Shown here in pieces: positions 23,132 to 30,929 of a DNA stretch of 33,808 bases. The DNA comes from JAFAVZ01 sp036009105. Its GTDB lineage: Bacteria > Acidobacteriota > Thermoanaerobaculia > Gp7-AA8. The notes under the pieces are model-generated. The model ran no database searches and was not told the origin of the DNA. It saw only the letters and a program-made list of their open reading frames with translations. Where the stretch lies: positions 1 to 33,808 of the forward strand of contig DASYMJ010000132.1 of NCBI GenBank assembly GCA_036009105.1, in the 5' to 3' direction. The position numbers and the translations under genes are program-made. Position 1 is the first letter of the stretch. Each line of letters opens with the position of its first letter.

Positions 23132-24897
23132 CGCTGCGCCTCGCCGCGGCCTGCGCCGGCTTCGCGCTGGCGCTCTGGCTCGCGCCGCTGGTGCAGCGCC
23201 CGGCGTCGCCGCACGAGCTGCCCGGGGCGATGCAGGCCGCCGGCCTGTCCCCTTCCGGTCCGTTGCTGCAGTTCGCCTTGATCGCGCTGCTGCCTTTTGC
23301 GGCGGCTTTCCTTCCTTCCGCAAGTTCGCACGCGGGACGGCCGGTGCGCTTCCCCTACGCCATCGTCGTCCCCGCCACGCTCCTCATCTACCTGACCATC
23401 CTGCACAAGCATCCGCGCACCACATTCCTGATCGCTCTCGCCATCGCCATCGCGTTGACGCCGCTGCTCAACCGCATCCCCGGCCGCGCGCGGCTCGCAC
23501 TCTACGCGCTCTTCGTTTTCGCCTATCCGCTTCTGCTTTTGCGGCGCCCGTTGCCGCTCGACTTCTACGAGGACGGCCACGAGCTGGTCATCGCCTCGGA
23601 GCTGATGCGCGGCGAGCGTCCGTACACGGACGTCGTCCCCGTGCACGGCCTGCTCAGCGACGGCGGCCTCGATTGGCTGGTGCTGGAAGTGTGGGGGCGG
23701 GCTTCAGCCCGTCCCGGCGTTCCGCAGGCCGCGGCCGCGTCCCTTCCGGCCATCCTGCGGACCAAGCTCGTCGTCTCCTGCCTCAACCTGCTGGCCATTT
23801 TCTGCATCGCCTTCGCCGCGACCGGCAACGCCGATCTCGCCCTCCTCGCCGCGATGCTGAGCGTGATGCTGATCCCCTCCGCCACGATCTGGATCCGCAC
23901 CATCCCCTCGCTCTTGGCCCTGGCCTGCATCGCCGCCGCGGTGCGCCTGCGCTCCTCGCGCTGGCTGCTGGCCGCCGGCGCGCTGCTTCCGCTCGCGGTG
24001 CTCTTCGGCATCGACTTCGCCGCCTACTCGGCGGTCGTGGCTCTTGCCGTGGCGCTGCGCATGCGCCGCGTCCGCGCGCTGTTCGTCGGCATCGCCATCG
24101 GTTCGATCCCGCTCATCCCGATCGCCATCCCGCTGCTGAAGACGACGCTCCTCGAGTTGCTGCCGGCGGGCCGCGTCTACGTGCCCGGCAAGCTCGCCTG
24201 GCCGGCGGAGCGCGTGCCGCTCGCGCTCTGGATCCTCGCGCTGCTCTTCGCCGCGGCGACCACGCGCCTGCGCATCCGCCGCAGCGAGGCGGCATGGCCG
24301 CTCGCGCTGTGGGTGGTCATCGCCGGCGTCTCGTTCGCGCAGCGCCGGCACCTTTACGCCACGTTCGCCATGACCGCCTTCGCCATCGCTTTGCTCTGGC
24401 TCATCGCCCGCCGCCGGCGCTACCTGGCCGCCGTGCTGGCCATCGCGCTCGCGCTGCTGGCCAGACCGTGGGATCATATCTTCAAGCTGGCCGCCCCGCT
24501 GCGCCTCGCCGGCGGCATCCAGCAGCCGCTCGTCTCCCCAGAGCAGCAGAAAGCGCTCGACGCCGCGCGCCGCTTCACCGCCGCGCGCCTCGGCCCGAAC
24601 GAGACGTACTTTGATTTCTCCAACAGCGCCGCCCTCTACTACTTCCTCGGCCGCAACTGCCCCACCCGCCACCAGCAGGTCCCGTTCTACGAGTCGGAGA
24701 GCGCGCAGCGCGAAGTGATCGCCGCCATCCAGCGCAACCGCTCCGTGCGCGCCGCGCTCATCGAATGCCCCGGCGGCAACTGGACCATCGACGGCATCCC
24801 CAACCGCACCCGCGCGCCGCTGGTCTGGCACTACCTGCAGACCAACTTCACCCCCGCCTTCGCCGAGGATGGCGTGATCTTCTGGCTGCGGAGATAG
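23128..24897 (+). CDS. Polytopic membrane protein, possible GT-C glycosyltransferase
   Basis: About 589 residues with ten or more hydrophobic segments and a soluble C-terminal ~110 residues. The first large loop has DFYEDGHELVIASELMRGE and YTDVVPVHG, a pattern of acidic and His residues common in GT-C-like membrane proteins. The C-terminal domain includes ETYFDFSNSAALYYFLGR. The substrate is unknown. The start is a problem: the only standard start nearby is ATG at 23065, which would overlap the prenyltransferase by 67 bp. The hydrophobic N-terminus begins at LTLRLAAACAGFALAL, where CTG overlaps the preceding TGA (CTGA), mimicking the ATGA junctions elsewhere. I give the CTG position. A GGGGCGGGCT palindrome lies inside the gene. 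Confidence 0.6.
   Translation: MTLRLAAACAGFALALWLAPLVQRPASPHELPGAMQAAGLSPSGPLLQFALIALLPFAAAFLPSASSHAGRPVRFPYAIVVPATLLIYLTILHKHPRTTFLIALAIAIALTPLLNRIPGRARLALYALFVFAYPLLLLRRPLPLDFYEDGHELVIASELMRGERPYTDVVPVHGLLSDGGLDWLVLEVWGRASARPGVPQAAAASLPAILRTKLVVSCLNLLAIFCIAFAATGNADLALLAAMLSVMLIPSATIWIRTIPSLLALACIAAAVRLRSSRWLLAAGALLPLAVLFGIDFAAYSAVVALAVALRMRRVRALFVGIAIGSIPLIPIAIPLLKTTLLELLPAGRVYVPGKLAWPAERVPLALWILALLFAAATTRLRIRRSEAAWPLALWVVIAGVSFAQRRHLYATFAMTAFAIALLWLIARRRRYLAAVLAIALALLARPWDHIFKLAAPLRLAGGIQQPLVSPEQQKALDAARRFTAARLGPNETYFDFSNSAALYYFLGRNCPTRHQQVPFYESESAQREVIAAIQRNRSVRAALIECPGGNWTIDGIPNRTRAPLVWHYLQTNFTPAFAEDGVIFWLRR
23694..23715. repeat. Palindrome inside a coding region
   Basis: GGGGCGGGCT-TC-AGCCCGTCCC forms a 10-bp stem with one wobble pair and a 2-nt spacer. 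It encodes GRASARPG within the GT-C-like protein. It resembles half of an intergenic palindrome inserted in frame. Confidence 0.5.
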
Positions 24898-25001
24898 CCG
24901 GCAGCGGGCAGCGGGCAGCGAGCCCGGAACACCGGAGCGTCAGCCTTTGTCTCCGTCCTTTCGTTCGCCTGCTCGCTGCCCGCCGCCCCGCTGCTCGCCG
25001 G
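24898..25001. repeat. Heptad hairpin element 5 (unit GGCAGCG)
   Basis: After the TAG stop, GGCAGCG-GGCAGCG-GGCAGCG-AGCCCGG forms the left arm. The right arm (24970-25001) is the inverse of CCGGCGAGCAGCGG, GGCGGCG, GGCAGCG, AGCAGG, with one unit lengthened to 8 bp. A ~40-nt loop separates them. This is the least regular of the five elements. Confidence 0.7.
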
Positions 25002-25168
25002 CATGTTCCACGTGCCACATTTTCTGTGCAGATTAAGCGCGACTGCTTCCGGCCGCCCTTCCGTTCGTCCTCTACTGCCCGTAGAGCGGCTTTTCCGCAG
25101 AAAATGTCCACCGCCTGTTTTACGCCCATTTTCTTGTGGTCGCGTCTGCTATTTGCCTCCGGAATCGC
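25002..25168. other. Non-coding, AT-enriched stretch
   Basis: No gene is seen here. Base composition falls clearly below the flanking coding regions in GC. Scattered words such as CCACATTTT, TTTTCCGCA (25091-25099) and TTGTGG may belong to the motif array that follows. Confidence 0.5.
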
Positions 25169-25304
25169 TGCGAAAACGCTGCGGAAAAATGCAACGCAAT
25201 CCACATCGCAAATGTTGATGAAATTGATGTGCAAAACATGTGGAAAATACGAGGGAAATCTGCGGATTCGATGTGGAGAGCGCTGTGCAAAAGGCTGCGG
25301 AAAT
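25169..25304 (+). promoter_or_regulatory. Phased array of DnaA-box-like 9-mers
   Basis: Same-strand copies of TGYGSAAAA-type words start at 25169 (TGCGAAAAC), 25180 (TGCGGAAAA), 25228 (TGTGCAAAA), 25239 (TGTGGAAAA), 25261 (TGCGGATTC), 25272 (TGTGGAGAG), 25284 (TGTGCAAAA) and 25296 (TGCGGAAAT). A weaker word lies near 25251, so the steps from 25228 on are 11-12 bp, close to one helical turn. TGTGGAAAA is one base from the reverse of the DnaA box TTATCCACA. CAATCCACA lies in opposite orientation at 25197. It could be a regulatory array for the reductase, a DnaA-titration site or an origin-like element. Confidence 0.5.
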
Positions 25305-25394
25305 CCTGTCGATGGGCGGCGGATAAGCGGCGGAACAGTGCCGCGAAAGGATGTGCATCGCCTGTGCGCTAAATCATTGCCAGCGCGAATACTT

Positions 25395-25410
25395 ACGCAT
25401 TATCTAGTGT
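25395..25410. promoter_or_regulatory. NrdR-box-like palindrome, distal
   Basis: ACGCATTATCTAGTGT matches the NrdR consensus acaCwAtATaTwGtgt at 13 of 16 positions. It is separated by exactly 15 bp from a second box. NrdR represses ribonucleotide reductase genes when dATP is high. Confidence 0.65.
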
Positions 25411-25425
25411 TACTTCTTGCGGCGA

Positions 25426-25441
25426 CCACAAGATGTTGTGG
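25426..25441. promoter_or_regulatory. NrdR-box-like palindrome, proximal
   Basis: CCACAAGATGTTGTGG matches the consensus at 12 of 16 positions and is nearly self-complementary. Its spacing from the distal box is the known NrdR arrangement (about three helical turns centre to centre). It ends 9 bp before the -35. Confidence 0.65.
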
Positions 25442-25450
25442 TGCGCGGCC

Positions 25451-25479
25451 TTGACATCGCCAGATACGGGGCGTAGCGT
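25451..25479 (+). promoter_or_regulatory. Ribonucleotide reductase promoter
   Basis: A perfect -35, TTGACA (25451-25456), a 17-bp spacer and TAGCGT (25474-25479). The -10 is weak but keeps the key first T, A and last T. Transcription would start near 25486, giving a ~400-nt leader before the reductase start codon. Confidence 0.7.
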
Positions 25480-25518
25480 ACGTCGAAACAAACATCCGGC
25501 GACTGTGAGGGAGGATCG

Positions 25519-25668
25519 ATGAAGGATTTGAAGGATCAATCCCGGCTTGCTACGCGGTCCCCGCTACGCTCCGTATCCCTGCAGATCCGTGAGTATCAGG
25601 TGACCGTGAAAGTGAAAACGCCGGTCCCCCAGATCAAGGCATCGCAGCCTCGTTCCTTGTATCGCTGA
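25519..25668 (+). CDS. 49-residue leader ORF upstream of the reductase
   Basis: ATG at 25519 follows a strong Shine-Dalgarno sequence, AGGGAGG, with 4 nt between. The ORF ends at TGA 25668. The product begins MKDLKDQSRLATRSPLRSVS, continues LQIREYQVTVKVKTPVPQ and ends in RSLYR. It is basic, with no membrane segment and no recognised family. It lies in the leader of the reductase transcript. It could be a regulatory leader peptide or an independent small protein. Confidence 0.5.
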   Translation: MKDLKDQSRLATRSPLRSVSLQIREYQVTVKVKTPVPQIKASQPRSLYR

Positions 25669-25891
25669 TTCGTTTGTCGCTATCGGTATGAAGCTCTCTC
25701 GAAAGTTCGCAGATCTCTCCTGTGAGCGGACGAAGAGCGTGAGGGGGAGGTAGGGGACGGCAGTTCGGGGATGAGGGACATCGGGACAAAAGGCGCGCGC
25801 TGAAAGGATCCGCAGCCCGCCGCCACCCGACTCCTTCGACGTCGCGAACTTCCATCCTCTATTTTTTTCTCCATCTGGAAGGAGAAGGGAA
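25669..25891 (+). other. Remaining leader of the reductase mRNA
   Basis: A 223-nt non-coding stretch with a purine-rich section (GTGAGGGGGAGGTAGGGG, 25760-25777). It ends in the reductase ribosome binding site (AAGGAG, about 9 nt before the ATG). I looked for a B12 riboswitch core and did not find one. Confidence 0.5.
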
Positions 25892-28765
25892 ATGACGTCC
25901 ATGGAAGTTTCGACCCAGCCGCTCCGCGCCCGCACGTCCGCCAAAGGTCCCAAGGGTGGCCGGAAGGAGACGCGCTCCGGCGGCATCGCCGTGGAGCGCT
26001 ACTACACCACGCCCGGCGTCGACGTGTACGACACCTGTGAGTGGGAGGTCCGCGGCGCCGTCATCACCAACGAGCGCGGCGAGGTCGTCTTCGAGCAGAA
26101 GGAAGTGGAGATGCCGAAGTTCTGGTCGCAGATGGCCACCAACGTCGTCGTCTCCAAGTACTTCCGCGGCCACCTCGGCACGGCCGACCGCGAGACGAGC
26201 GTCCGCCAGCTCATCGGCCGCGTGGTCCGCACCATCACCGGCTGGGGCCGGGAGGGCGGCTACTTCGCCACCGAGGAGGCGGGCGACGCGTTCCGCGACG
26301 AGCTGACGCACATCCTGCTGTACCAGATGGCCTCCTTCAACTCGCCCGTCTGGTTCAACGTCGGCATCGAGCCCCGCCCGCAGTGCTCGGCGTGCTTCAT
26401 CAACTCGGTCAATGACACCATGGACTCCATCCTCGGACTGGCCAAGACCGAGGGGATGCTGTTCAAGTACGGGTCGGGAACCGGGTCGAACCTCTCCAAC
26501 ATCCGCTCCTCGCGCGAGCTGCTCGCCGGCGGCGGCACCGCCTCCGGCCCCGTCTCCTTCATGCGCGGCTACGACTCCTTCGCCGGCGTGATCAAGTCCG
26601 GCGGCAAGACCCGCCGCGCCGCGAAGATGGTCATCCTCAACGCCGACCATCCGGACATCGTCGACTTCATCCAGTCCAAGGAGAAGGAAGAGCGCAAGGC
26701 CTGGGCCCTGATCGAGGCCGGCTACGACGGCGCCTTCAACGCGCCGGGCGGCGCCTACGACTCGGTGCAGTTCCAGAACGCGAACCACTCCGTCCGCGTC
26801 ACGGACGAGTTCATGCGCGCGTACGAGAAGGATGCCGACTGGCACACCCACGCCGTGACCGAGCCGAAGCGGGTGATGGATACGTACAAGGCGCGCGACC
26901 TGATGCGCCGCATGGCCGAGTCGGCCTGGGTGTGCGGCGATCCGGGCATGCAGTTCGACTCCACCGTCAACGACTGGCATCCCTGCCCGAACACGGCGCG
27001 CATCAACGCGTCCAATCCGTGCTCGGAGTACATGTTCCTGGACGACTCCGCCTGCAACCTCGCCTCCCTGAACCTGATGCGGTTCTACACCGATGCGAAC
27101 GGCTTCGACGTGGAGGCCTACCGCCACGCGCTGCGCATCGTGATCACCGCCCAGGAGATCGCGGTGGACAACGCCTCGTATCCCACGCCGGCCATCGAGA
27201 AGAACTCGCACGCCTTCCGTCCCTTGGGCATCGGCTACGCGAACCTCGGCGCGCTGCTCATGGCCCGCGGCATTCCTTATGACAGCGATGAAGGCCGCGA
27301 CTACGCCGCCGCCGTGACGTCCATCCTCTCCGGCGAGTCGTACGCGCAGTCCTCCCGCATCGCGGCGAAGATCGGCACGTTCGCCGGCTACGAGGAGAAC
27401 CGCGAGCCGTTCCTCCGCGTCATCGACAAGCACCGCCGCGCCGCCTATCGCATCAACACCCGCTCGCTGCCGGCCGACCTCGCCGACGCCGCCACCCGCG
27501 TGTGGGACGAGGCCTACTCCCTCGGCTACGACGAGGGCTACCGCAACGCGCAGATCTCCGTGCTCGCCCCCACCGGCACCATCGCCTTCATGATGGATTG
27601 CGACACCACCGGCATCGAGCCCGACATCGCGCTGGTGAAGTACAAGAAGCTGGTCGGCGGCGGGATGCTGAAGATCGTCAACAACACCGTCCCCACCGCC
27701 CTCAAGCGCCTCGGCTACGACGCGAAGCAGGTGCACGAGATCGTGCAGTACATCGATGAGAACGACACCATCGAAGGGGCCCCGCACCTCATCGAGCAGC
27801 ACCTGCCGGTCTTCGACTGCGCGTTCAAGCCGCACAACGGCACGCGCTCCATCCACTACCAGGGCCACCTGCGGATGATGGGCGCCGTGCAGCCGTTCAT
27901 CTCCGGCGCCATCTCCAAGACCATCAACATGCCCACTTCGGCGACGGTAGAGGAGATCGAGCAGGCGTACTACGAGGCCTGGAAGCTGGGCCTCAAGGCG
28001 GTCGCGGTCTATCGCGACGGCTGCAAGCGCTCGCAGCCGCTGTCGACCTCGCGCGACAAGTCGCAGCTCGAGACGCTGGGCGTCTCGCCGGCGGCCGTGC
28101 GGCGCAAGCTGCCGGACGAGCGCGAGTCGATCACGCACAAGTTCTCCATCGGCGGCCACGAGGGCTACATCACGGTCGGCAAGTACGAGGACGGCTCGCC
28201 CGGCGAGATCTTCATCACCATGGCCAAGGAAGGCTCGACCATCTCCGGCCTGATGGACAGCTTCGCCACCATGACCTCGCTCGCCCTGCAGCACGGCGTG
28301 CCGCTGCAGCTGCTGGTCGACAAGTTCACCCACACCCGCTTCGAGCCGTCGGGCTTCACGAAGAACCCCGAGATCCCGATGGCGAAATCGATCTGCGACT
28401 ACATCTTCAAGTGGCTGGCCACGAAGTTCCTCGACCGCGATCACCAGGTCGCCGCCGGCGTCATCCTCCGCGACTCCGACCAGGCCCTCGTCGCCTCCTC
28501 GCCGAAGCCGGTCGCCAACGTCACCGCTCCCACCGCCTCCGACGTCTCCTTCATCGAGAAGATGACCGCGACGGCGACGCTCCAGCAGCCCATCGGCTTC
28601 ATCGCCACCCCGAAGGACGCCGACGGCCCGAACGTCAAAGGCTCCTCCGCGACGTTCCGCTACCAGCAGGACGCCCCGAGCTGCTCGGACTGCGGCTCGA
28701 TCATGGTGCGCAACGGGGCTTGCTACAAGTGCCTCAATTGCGGCTCGACGAGCGGTTGCTCGTAA
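25892..28765 (+). CDS. nrdJ: Vitamin B12-dependent (class II) ribonucleotide reductase
   Basis: A 957-residue adenosylcobalamin-dependent enzyme that makes deoxyribonucleotides with or without oxygen. The active site has the N-x-C-x-E motif NPCSE (residues 375-379, thiyl-radical Cys377). The redox partner Cys lies in QCSACFINS (~165-168), the LDDSACNLASLNL stretch follows NPCSE, and APTGTIAFMMDCDTTGIEPD is the phosphate-binding region. After the barrel, a TSCPD-type domain is seen (~730-840, with ERESITHKFSIGGHEGYITVG). The C-terminus is a zinc ribbon (CSDCG, CYKCLNCG, ~931-956) that probably re-reduces the active site. An ATG three codons later is an alternative start. A strong terminator follows. 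No nrdAB or nrdD is in the window. Confidence 0.95.
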   Translation: MTSMEVSTQPLRARTSAKGPKGGRKETRSGGIAVERYYTTPGVDVYDTCEWEVRGAVITNERGEVVFEQKEVEMPKFWSQMATNVVVSKYFRGHLGTADRETSVRQLIGRVVRTITGWGREGGYFATEEAGDAFRDELTHILLYQMASFNSPVWFNVGIEPRPQCSACFINSVNDTMDSILGLAKTEGMLFKYGSGTGSNLSNIRSSRELLAGGGTASGPVSFMRGYDSFAGVIKSGGKTRRAAKMVILNADHPDIVDFIQSKEKEERKAWALIEAGYDGAFNAPGGAYDSVQFQNANHSVRVTDEFMRAYEKDADWHTHAVTEPKRVMDTYKARDLMRRMAESAWVCGDPGMQFDSTVNDWHPCPNTARINASNPCSEYMFLDDSACNLASLNLMRFYTDANGFDVEAYRHALRIVITAQEIAVDNASYPTPAIEKNSHAFRPLGIGYANLGALLMARGIPYDSDEGRDYAAAVTSILSGESYAQSSRIAAKIGTFAGYEENREPFLRVIDKHRRAAYRINTRSLPADLADAATRVWDEAYSLGYDEGYRNAQISVLAPTGTIAFMMDCDTTGIEPDIALVKYKKLVGGGMLKIVNNTVPTALKRLGYDAKQVHEIVQYIDENDTIEGAPHLIEQHLPVFDCAFKPHNGTRSIHYQGHLRMMGAVQPFISGAISKTINMPTSATVEEIEQAYYEAWKLGLKAVAVYRDGCKRSQPLSTSRDKSQLETLGVSPAAVRRKLPDERESITHKFSIGGHEGYITVGKYEDGSPGEIFITMAKEGSTISGLMDSFATMTSLALQHGVPLQLLVDKFTHTRFEPSGFTKNPEIPMAKSICDYIFKWLATKFLDRDHQVAAGVILRDSDQALVASSPKPVANVTAPTASDVSFIEKMTATATLQQPIGFIATPKDADGPNVKGSSATFRYQQDAPSCSDCGSIMVRNGACYKCLNCGSTSGCS

Positions 28766-28788
28766 GGGCAAGAAACGACACAAACGCC

Positions 28789-28823
28789 AAGGGCGGCCCG
28801 CAACGGGCCGCCCTTTTCCGTTT
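28789..28823 (+). terminator. Rho-independent terminator after nrdJ
   Basis: GGGCGGCCCG (28791-28800), loop CAA, CGGGCCGCCC (28804-28813), then TTTTCCGTTT. A perfect 10-bp GC stem with a T-rich tail, 25 bp after the stop codon. Confidence 0.93.
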
Positions 28824-28956
28824 CACAAAGACAGCTTCGGCTGCGCCGCTCCCGGCGTCGCTGAGTGATCCCCAAATTTCTCCTCTCCACGAAGATGCGT
28901 TCCAGCGCTGATGAGCGAAAATGACGAGAGATCGAAGCACGAGAGAAGGAGGCCCT

Positions 28957-29457
28957 GTGAAAGCAATGTTCCGGGTTCTGGGCGCGAGTGCGCTCATCGT
29001 TTTCGTCTGCGCCGCCGGGTTTGCGGCGGATGTGAAAGAGACGGTGCACATCGTCATCACCGGCGGTCCGAATGCCGGCACGTACGACGCGAGCACCGAC
29101 CGCGGCGGCTGTTCGGCCGGCATGACCGGCCTCGGCTCGTGGGGCAATCAGCTGTCCCAGCCCAAAGAGAAAGACCCGAAGAAGTTCAACAGCCTGCAGC
29201 TCATCGTGCCGGATGCGAAGAAGGCCGCCAACGGGACGAAGGAGTTCTTCCTCAACGTCGGCTTCGGTCCGCTGATGAGCCGCGCGGCGGAGTACAAGGT
29301 GGAGACGCGCCATGGCGAGCCGCATCAGATGGGCAGCGGCACGGTCACGGTCCTGGACAAGGGGACGGCCGGCACCGTGCACTTCGACGTGACCACGGCG
29401 GACAAGGTGCACATGGTCGGCACGATCGACTGCAAGAGCGTGCTGCGAGCGCAGTGA
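28957..29457 (+). CDS. Secreted hypothetical protein
   Basis: A 166-residue protein with a clear signal peptide (KAMFRVLGASALIVFVCAAGFAA, cleavage probably after AAGFA-A near residue 23). The mature part has ETVHIVITGGPNAGTYDAST, a Cys in RGGCSAGM and a second in GTIDCKS near the end, which may form a disulfide. It looks like an all-beta secreted domain. The family is not recognised. GTG at 28957 is chosen because AAGGAGG lies 5-6 nt upstream; ATG at 28921 would add 12 non-signal residues. A palindromic repeat follows 4 bp after the stop. Confidence 0.75.
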   Translation: MKAMFRVLGASALIVFVCAAGFAADVKETVHIVITGGPNAGTYDASTDRGGCSAGMTGLGSWGNQLSQPKEKDPKKFNSLQLIVPDAKKAANGTKEFFLNVGFGPLMSRAAEYKVETRHGEPHQMGSGTVTVLDKGTAGTVHFDVTTADKVHMVGTIDCKSVLRAQ

Positions 29458-29461
29458 TCGG

Positions 29462-29530
29462 TGTAGGGCCGGCTCTCAGCCGGCCCGACTGATCCGTGAT
29501 AGCTGGGCCGGCTGGAGAGCCGGCCCTACA
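29462..29530. repeat. TGTAGGGCCGGC palindromic repeat, copy 2
   Basis: TGTAGGGCCGGCTCTCAGCC at the left is mirrored by GGAGAGCCGGCCCTACA at the right, with a short central GATCCGTGATA segment. It closely matches copy 1, which has GATCCGTTGATA at its centre. It fills the gap between convergent genes. Confidence 0.9.
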
Positions 29531-29537
29531 TTTTTCT

Positions 29538-30902
29538 CTACTCGGTCGCTGCCACCGTGTACTGCTCCAGCTTTCCGTCCGGCATGGTGAACGTGGTCAG
29601 GCGCAGCGTCTTCTGCGGGAACTTGATGCGGTAGCGGCGCAGCGTCATCCCGCCGCGCAGCGACTGGGTGGTCTGCGTGAACTCCTGCGGCGTGCCCAGC
29701 GGGCCGAGGCTTGACGCGAAATCCGTCAGCGCATCGGCAGAAAAGTATGCGTTCGCGTTGGAGGTGAAGAGCGAGCGGTCGATCTTCCCCTGCTGCAGCG
29801 AGGCGAAGATCGCCTTCACGCGATCGAGTGCGCCGGTGTCGGTTGTCCCGGCAAACAGCAGGCCGGAGATCTTCGAGGCGATCTGCGTGGAGGCGTCCGT
29901 TGCGTCCATGTTGGTCAGCACCACGATCGCGGCGCGCTCATCCGGATAGACTTCGTTGCGCGCGGTGAAGCCGGAGACTTCGCCGCCGTGGGAGATGAGG
30001 CGGCGGCCGTCCACCGTGGTCACCGAGACGCCGAGGCCGTAGTGCGAGCCGACGCCGCTGCGCAGCGGCACCTCGGTCTGCAGCTCGCGGTAAGACGCGG
30101 GCTTGAGAATCGTCTGGTCGATCATGGACATGTCCCACGCGGCGAGGTCGCGCGCGGTCATGGCCAGCTCGCCGGCGGCGAACATCCAGCCCGTCCCTTC
30201 CTTCGGCGCCGGCCGCGGCGCGGCGAGCGCGTAGCGCATGTAGCGCGCCGGATCGCCCTCGCCGAGCGGCGCCTGATCGGTGTCGGTCACGGACGTCATC
30301 TTCAGCGGCTCGAACACGCGCTTGCGCAGAAAATCCAGCAGCGGCATGCCGGCCACTCGCTCCGCGATCAGGCCCGCGATCACGTAGTTCGTGTTGCTGT
30401 ACTGCCACTTCGTGCCCGGCTCGAAGTCGAGCGGCTTGCGCGCCCAGCCGGCCAGGATGTCGCTCGGCGCCACCGGCTGCAGCATCATCGGCATCACGTA
30501 GTCCTGCGGCCAGAAGTCCTGGTAGCCGGAGGTCATGGAGAGCAGCTGGCGGATGGTGACGTCCTGCGCGCGGGTGAGCTCGGGCAGCCAGCGCACGACC
30601 TTGTCATCGAGCGTCAGCTTTCCCTCCTCGGCCAGCAGCAGGATCGCCGCGGCGGTGAACTGCTTGCTGATCGAGCCGATGCTGTAGCGCATCTCCGGCG
30701 CCGCCGCGAGCGGCGGCTGCAGCCGCGCGTTGCCGTAGGCCTTCGCGTAAATCACCCGGCCGTCTTTCACCACGGCGATGGAGGCGCTCGGCGCGCCGCT
30801 CTTCACCAGCGCGTCGATCACGACGTGATCGATGGTAACGAAATCCTGGGCGAGCAGCGGAGAGGCGAGAGCGAGCAGGAGGAGGGCAACTGTCACACGC
30901 AT
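29538..30902 (-). CDS. Serine hydrolase of the beta-lactamase (class C / penicillin-binding) fold
   Basis: A 454-residue exported protein. A signal peptide (residues 1-18, ending LLAQ) precedes the catalytic domain. The S-x-x-K motif is SISK at 77-80, the Y-x-N motif is YSN at 168-170, and the third motif is HGG (SHGGEVSGF). This is the class C beta-lactamase/DD-peptidase/esterase fold. The ~110 residues after the hydrolase domain fit an accessory C-terminal domain. Such proteins act as peptidases, esterases or D-aminopeptidases; antibiotic resistance should not be assumed. No Shine-Dalgarno sequence is seen; TACCAT lies 8 nt before the ATG. It diverges from the sigma factor gene with a 48-bp gap. 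Confidence 0.9.
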   Translation of the reverse strand: MRVTVALLLLALASPLLAQDFVTIDHVVIDALVKSGAPSASIAVVKDGRVIYAKAYGNARLQPPLAAAPEMRYSIGSISKQFTAAAILLLAEEGKLTLDDKVVRWLPELTRAQDVTIRQLLSMTSGYQDFWPQDYVMPMMLQPVAPSDILAGWARKPLDFEPGTKWQYSNTNYVIAGLIAERVAGMPLLDFLRKRVFEPLKMTSVTDTDQAPLGEGDPARYMRYALAAPRPAPKEGTGWMFAAGELAMTARDLAAWDMSMIDQTILKPASYRELQTEVPLRSGVGSHYGLGVSVTTVDGRRLISHGGEVSGFTARNEVYPDERAAIVVLTNMDATDASTQIASKISGLLFAGTTDTGALDRVKAIFASLQQGKIDRSLFTSNANAYFSADALTDFASSLGPLGTPQEFTQTTQSLRGGMTLRRYRIKFPQKTLRLTTFTMPDGKLEQYTVAATE

Positions 30903-30910
30903 GAGGGCGG

Positions 30911-30916
30911 ATGGTA
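30911..30916 (-). promoter_or_regulatory. Candidate -10 hexamer for the serine hydrolase (leaderless)
   Basis: TACCAT on the minus strand ends 8 nt before the ATG at 30902. No -35 was recognised. Confidence 0.35.
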
Positions 30917-30929
30917 ATGCACACCCGAG

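Noticed and set aside
25002..25394. A complete chromosomal origin
   Set aside because: dnaA, dnaN, parAB or gidA-type neighbours are absent and no obvious AT-rich melting block is seen. Only a DnaA-box-like array is claimed.
25669..25891. A cobalamin riboswitch before the B12-dependent reductase
   Set aside because: No B12-box or conserved core was found. Such riboswitches usually control B12-independent enzymes or B12 uptake and synthesis, not the B12-dependent enzyme.
25564..25986. A 140-codon minus-strand frame in the reductase leader
   Set aside because: No ribosome binding site or domain. It runs antisense into the reductase start and over the promoter-linked leader.
25859..28783. A 974-codon open frame on the minus strand opposite the reductase
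   Set aside because: It is the antisense shadow of a certain gene in GC-rich DNA. The translation is low-complexity, rich in Arg, Gly, Val and His, with no domain.
29538..30902. An antibiotic-resistance beta-lactamase
   Set aside because: The motifs show the fold, but many exported serine hydrolases and peptidases share them, and the extra C-terminal domain argues for another role.
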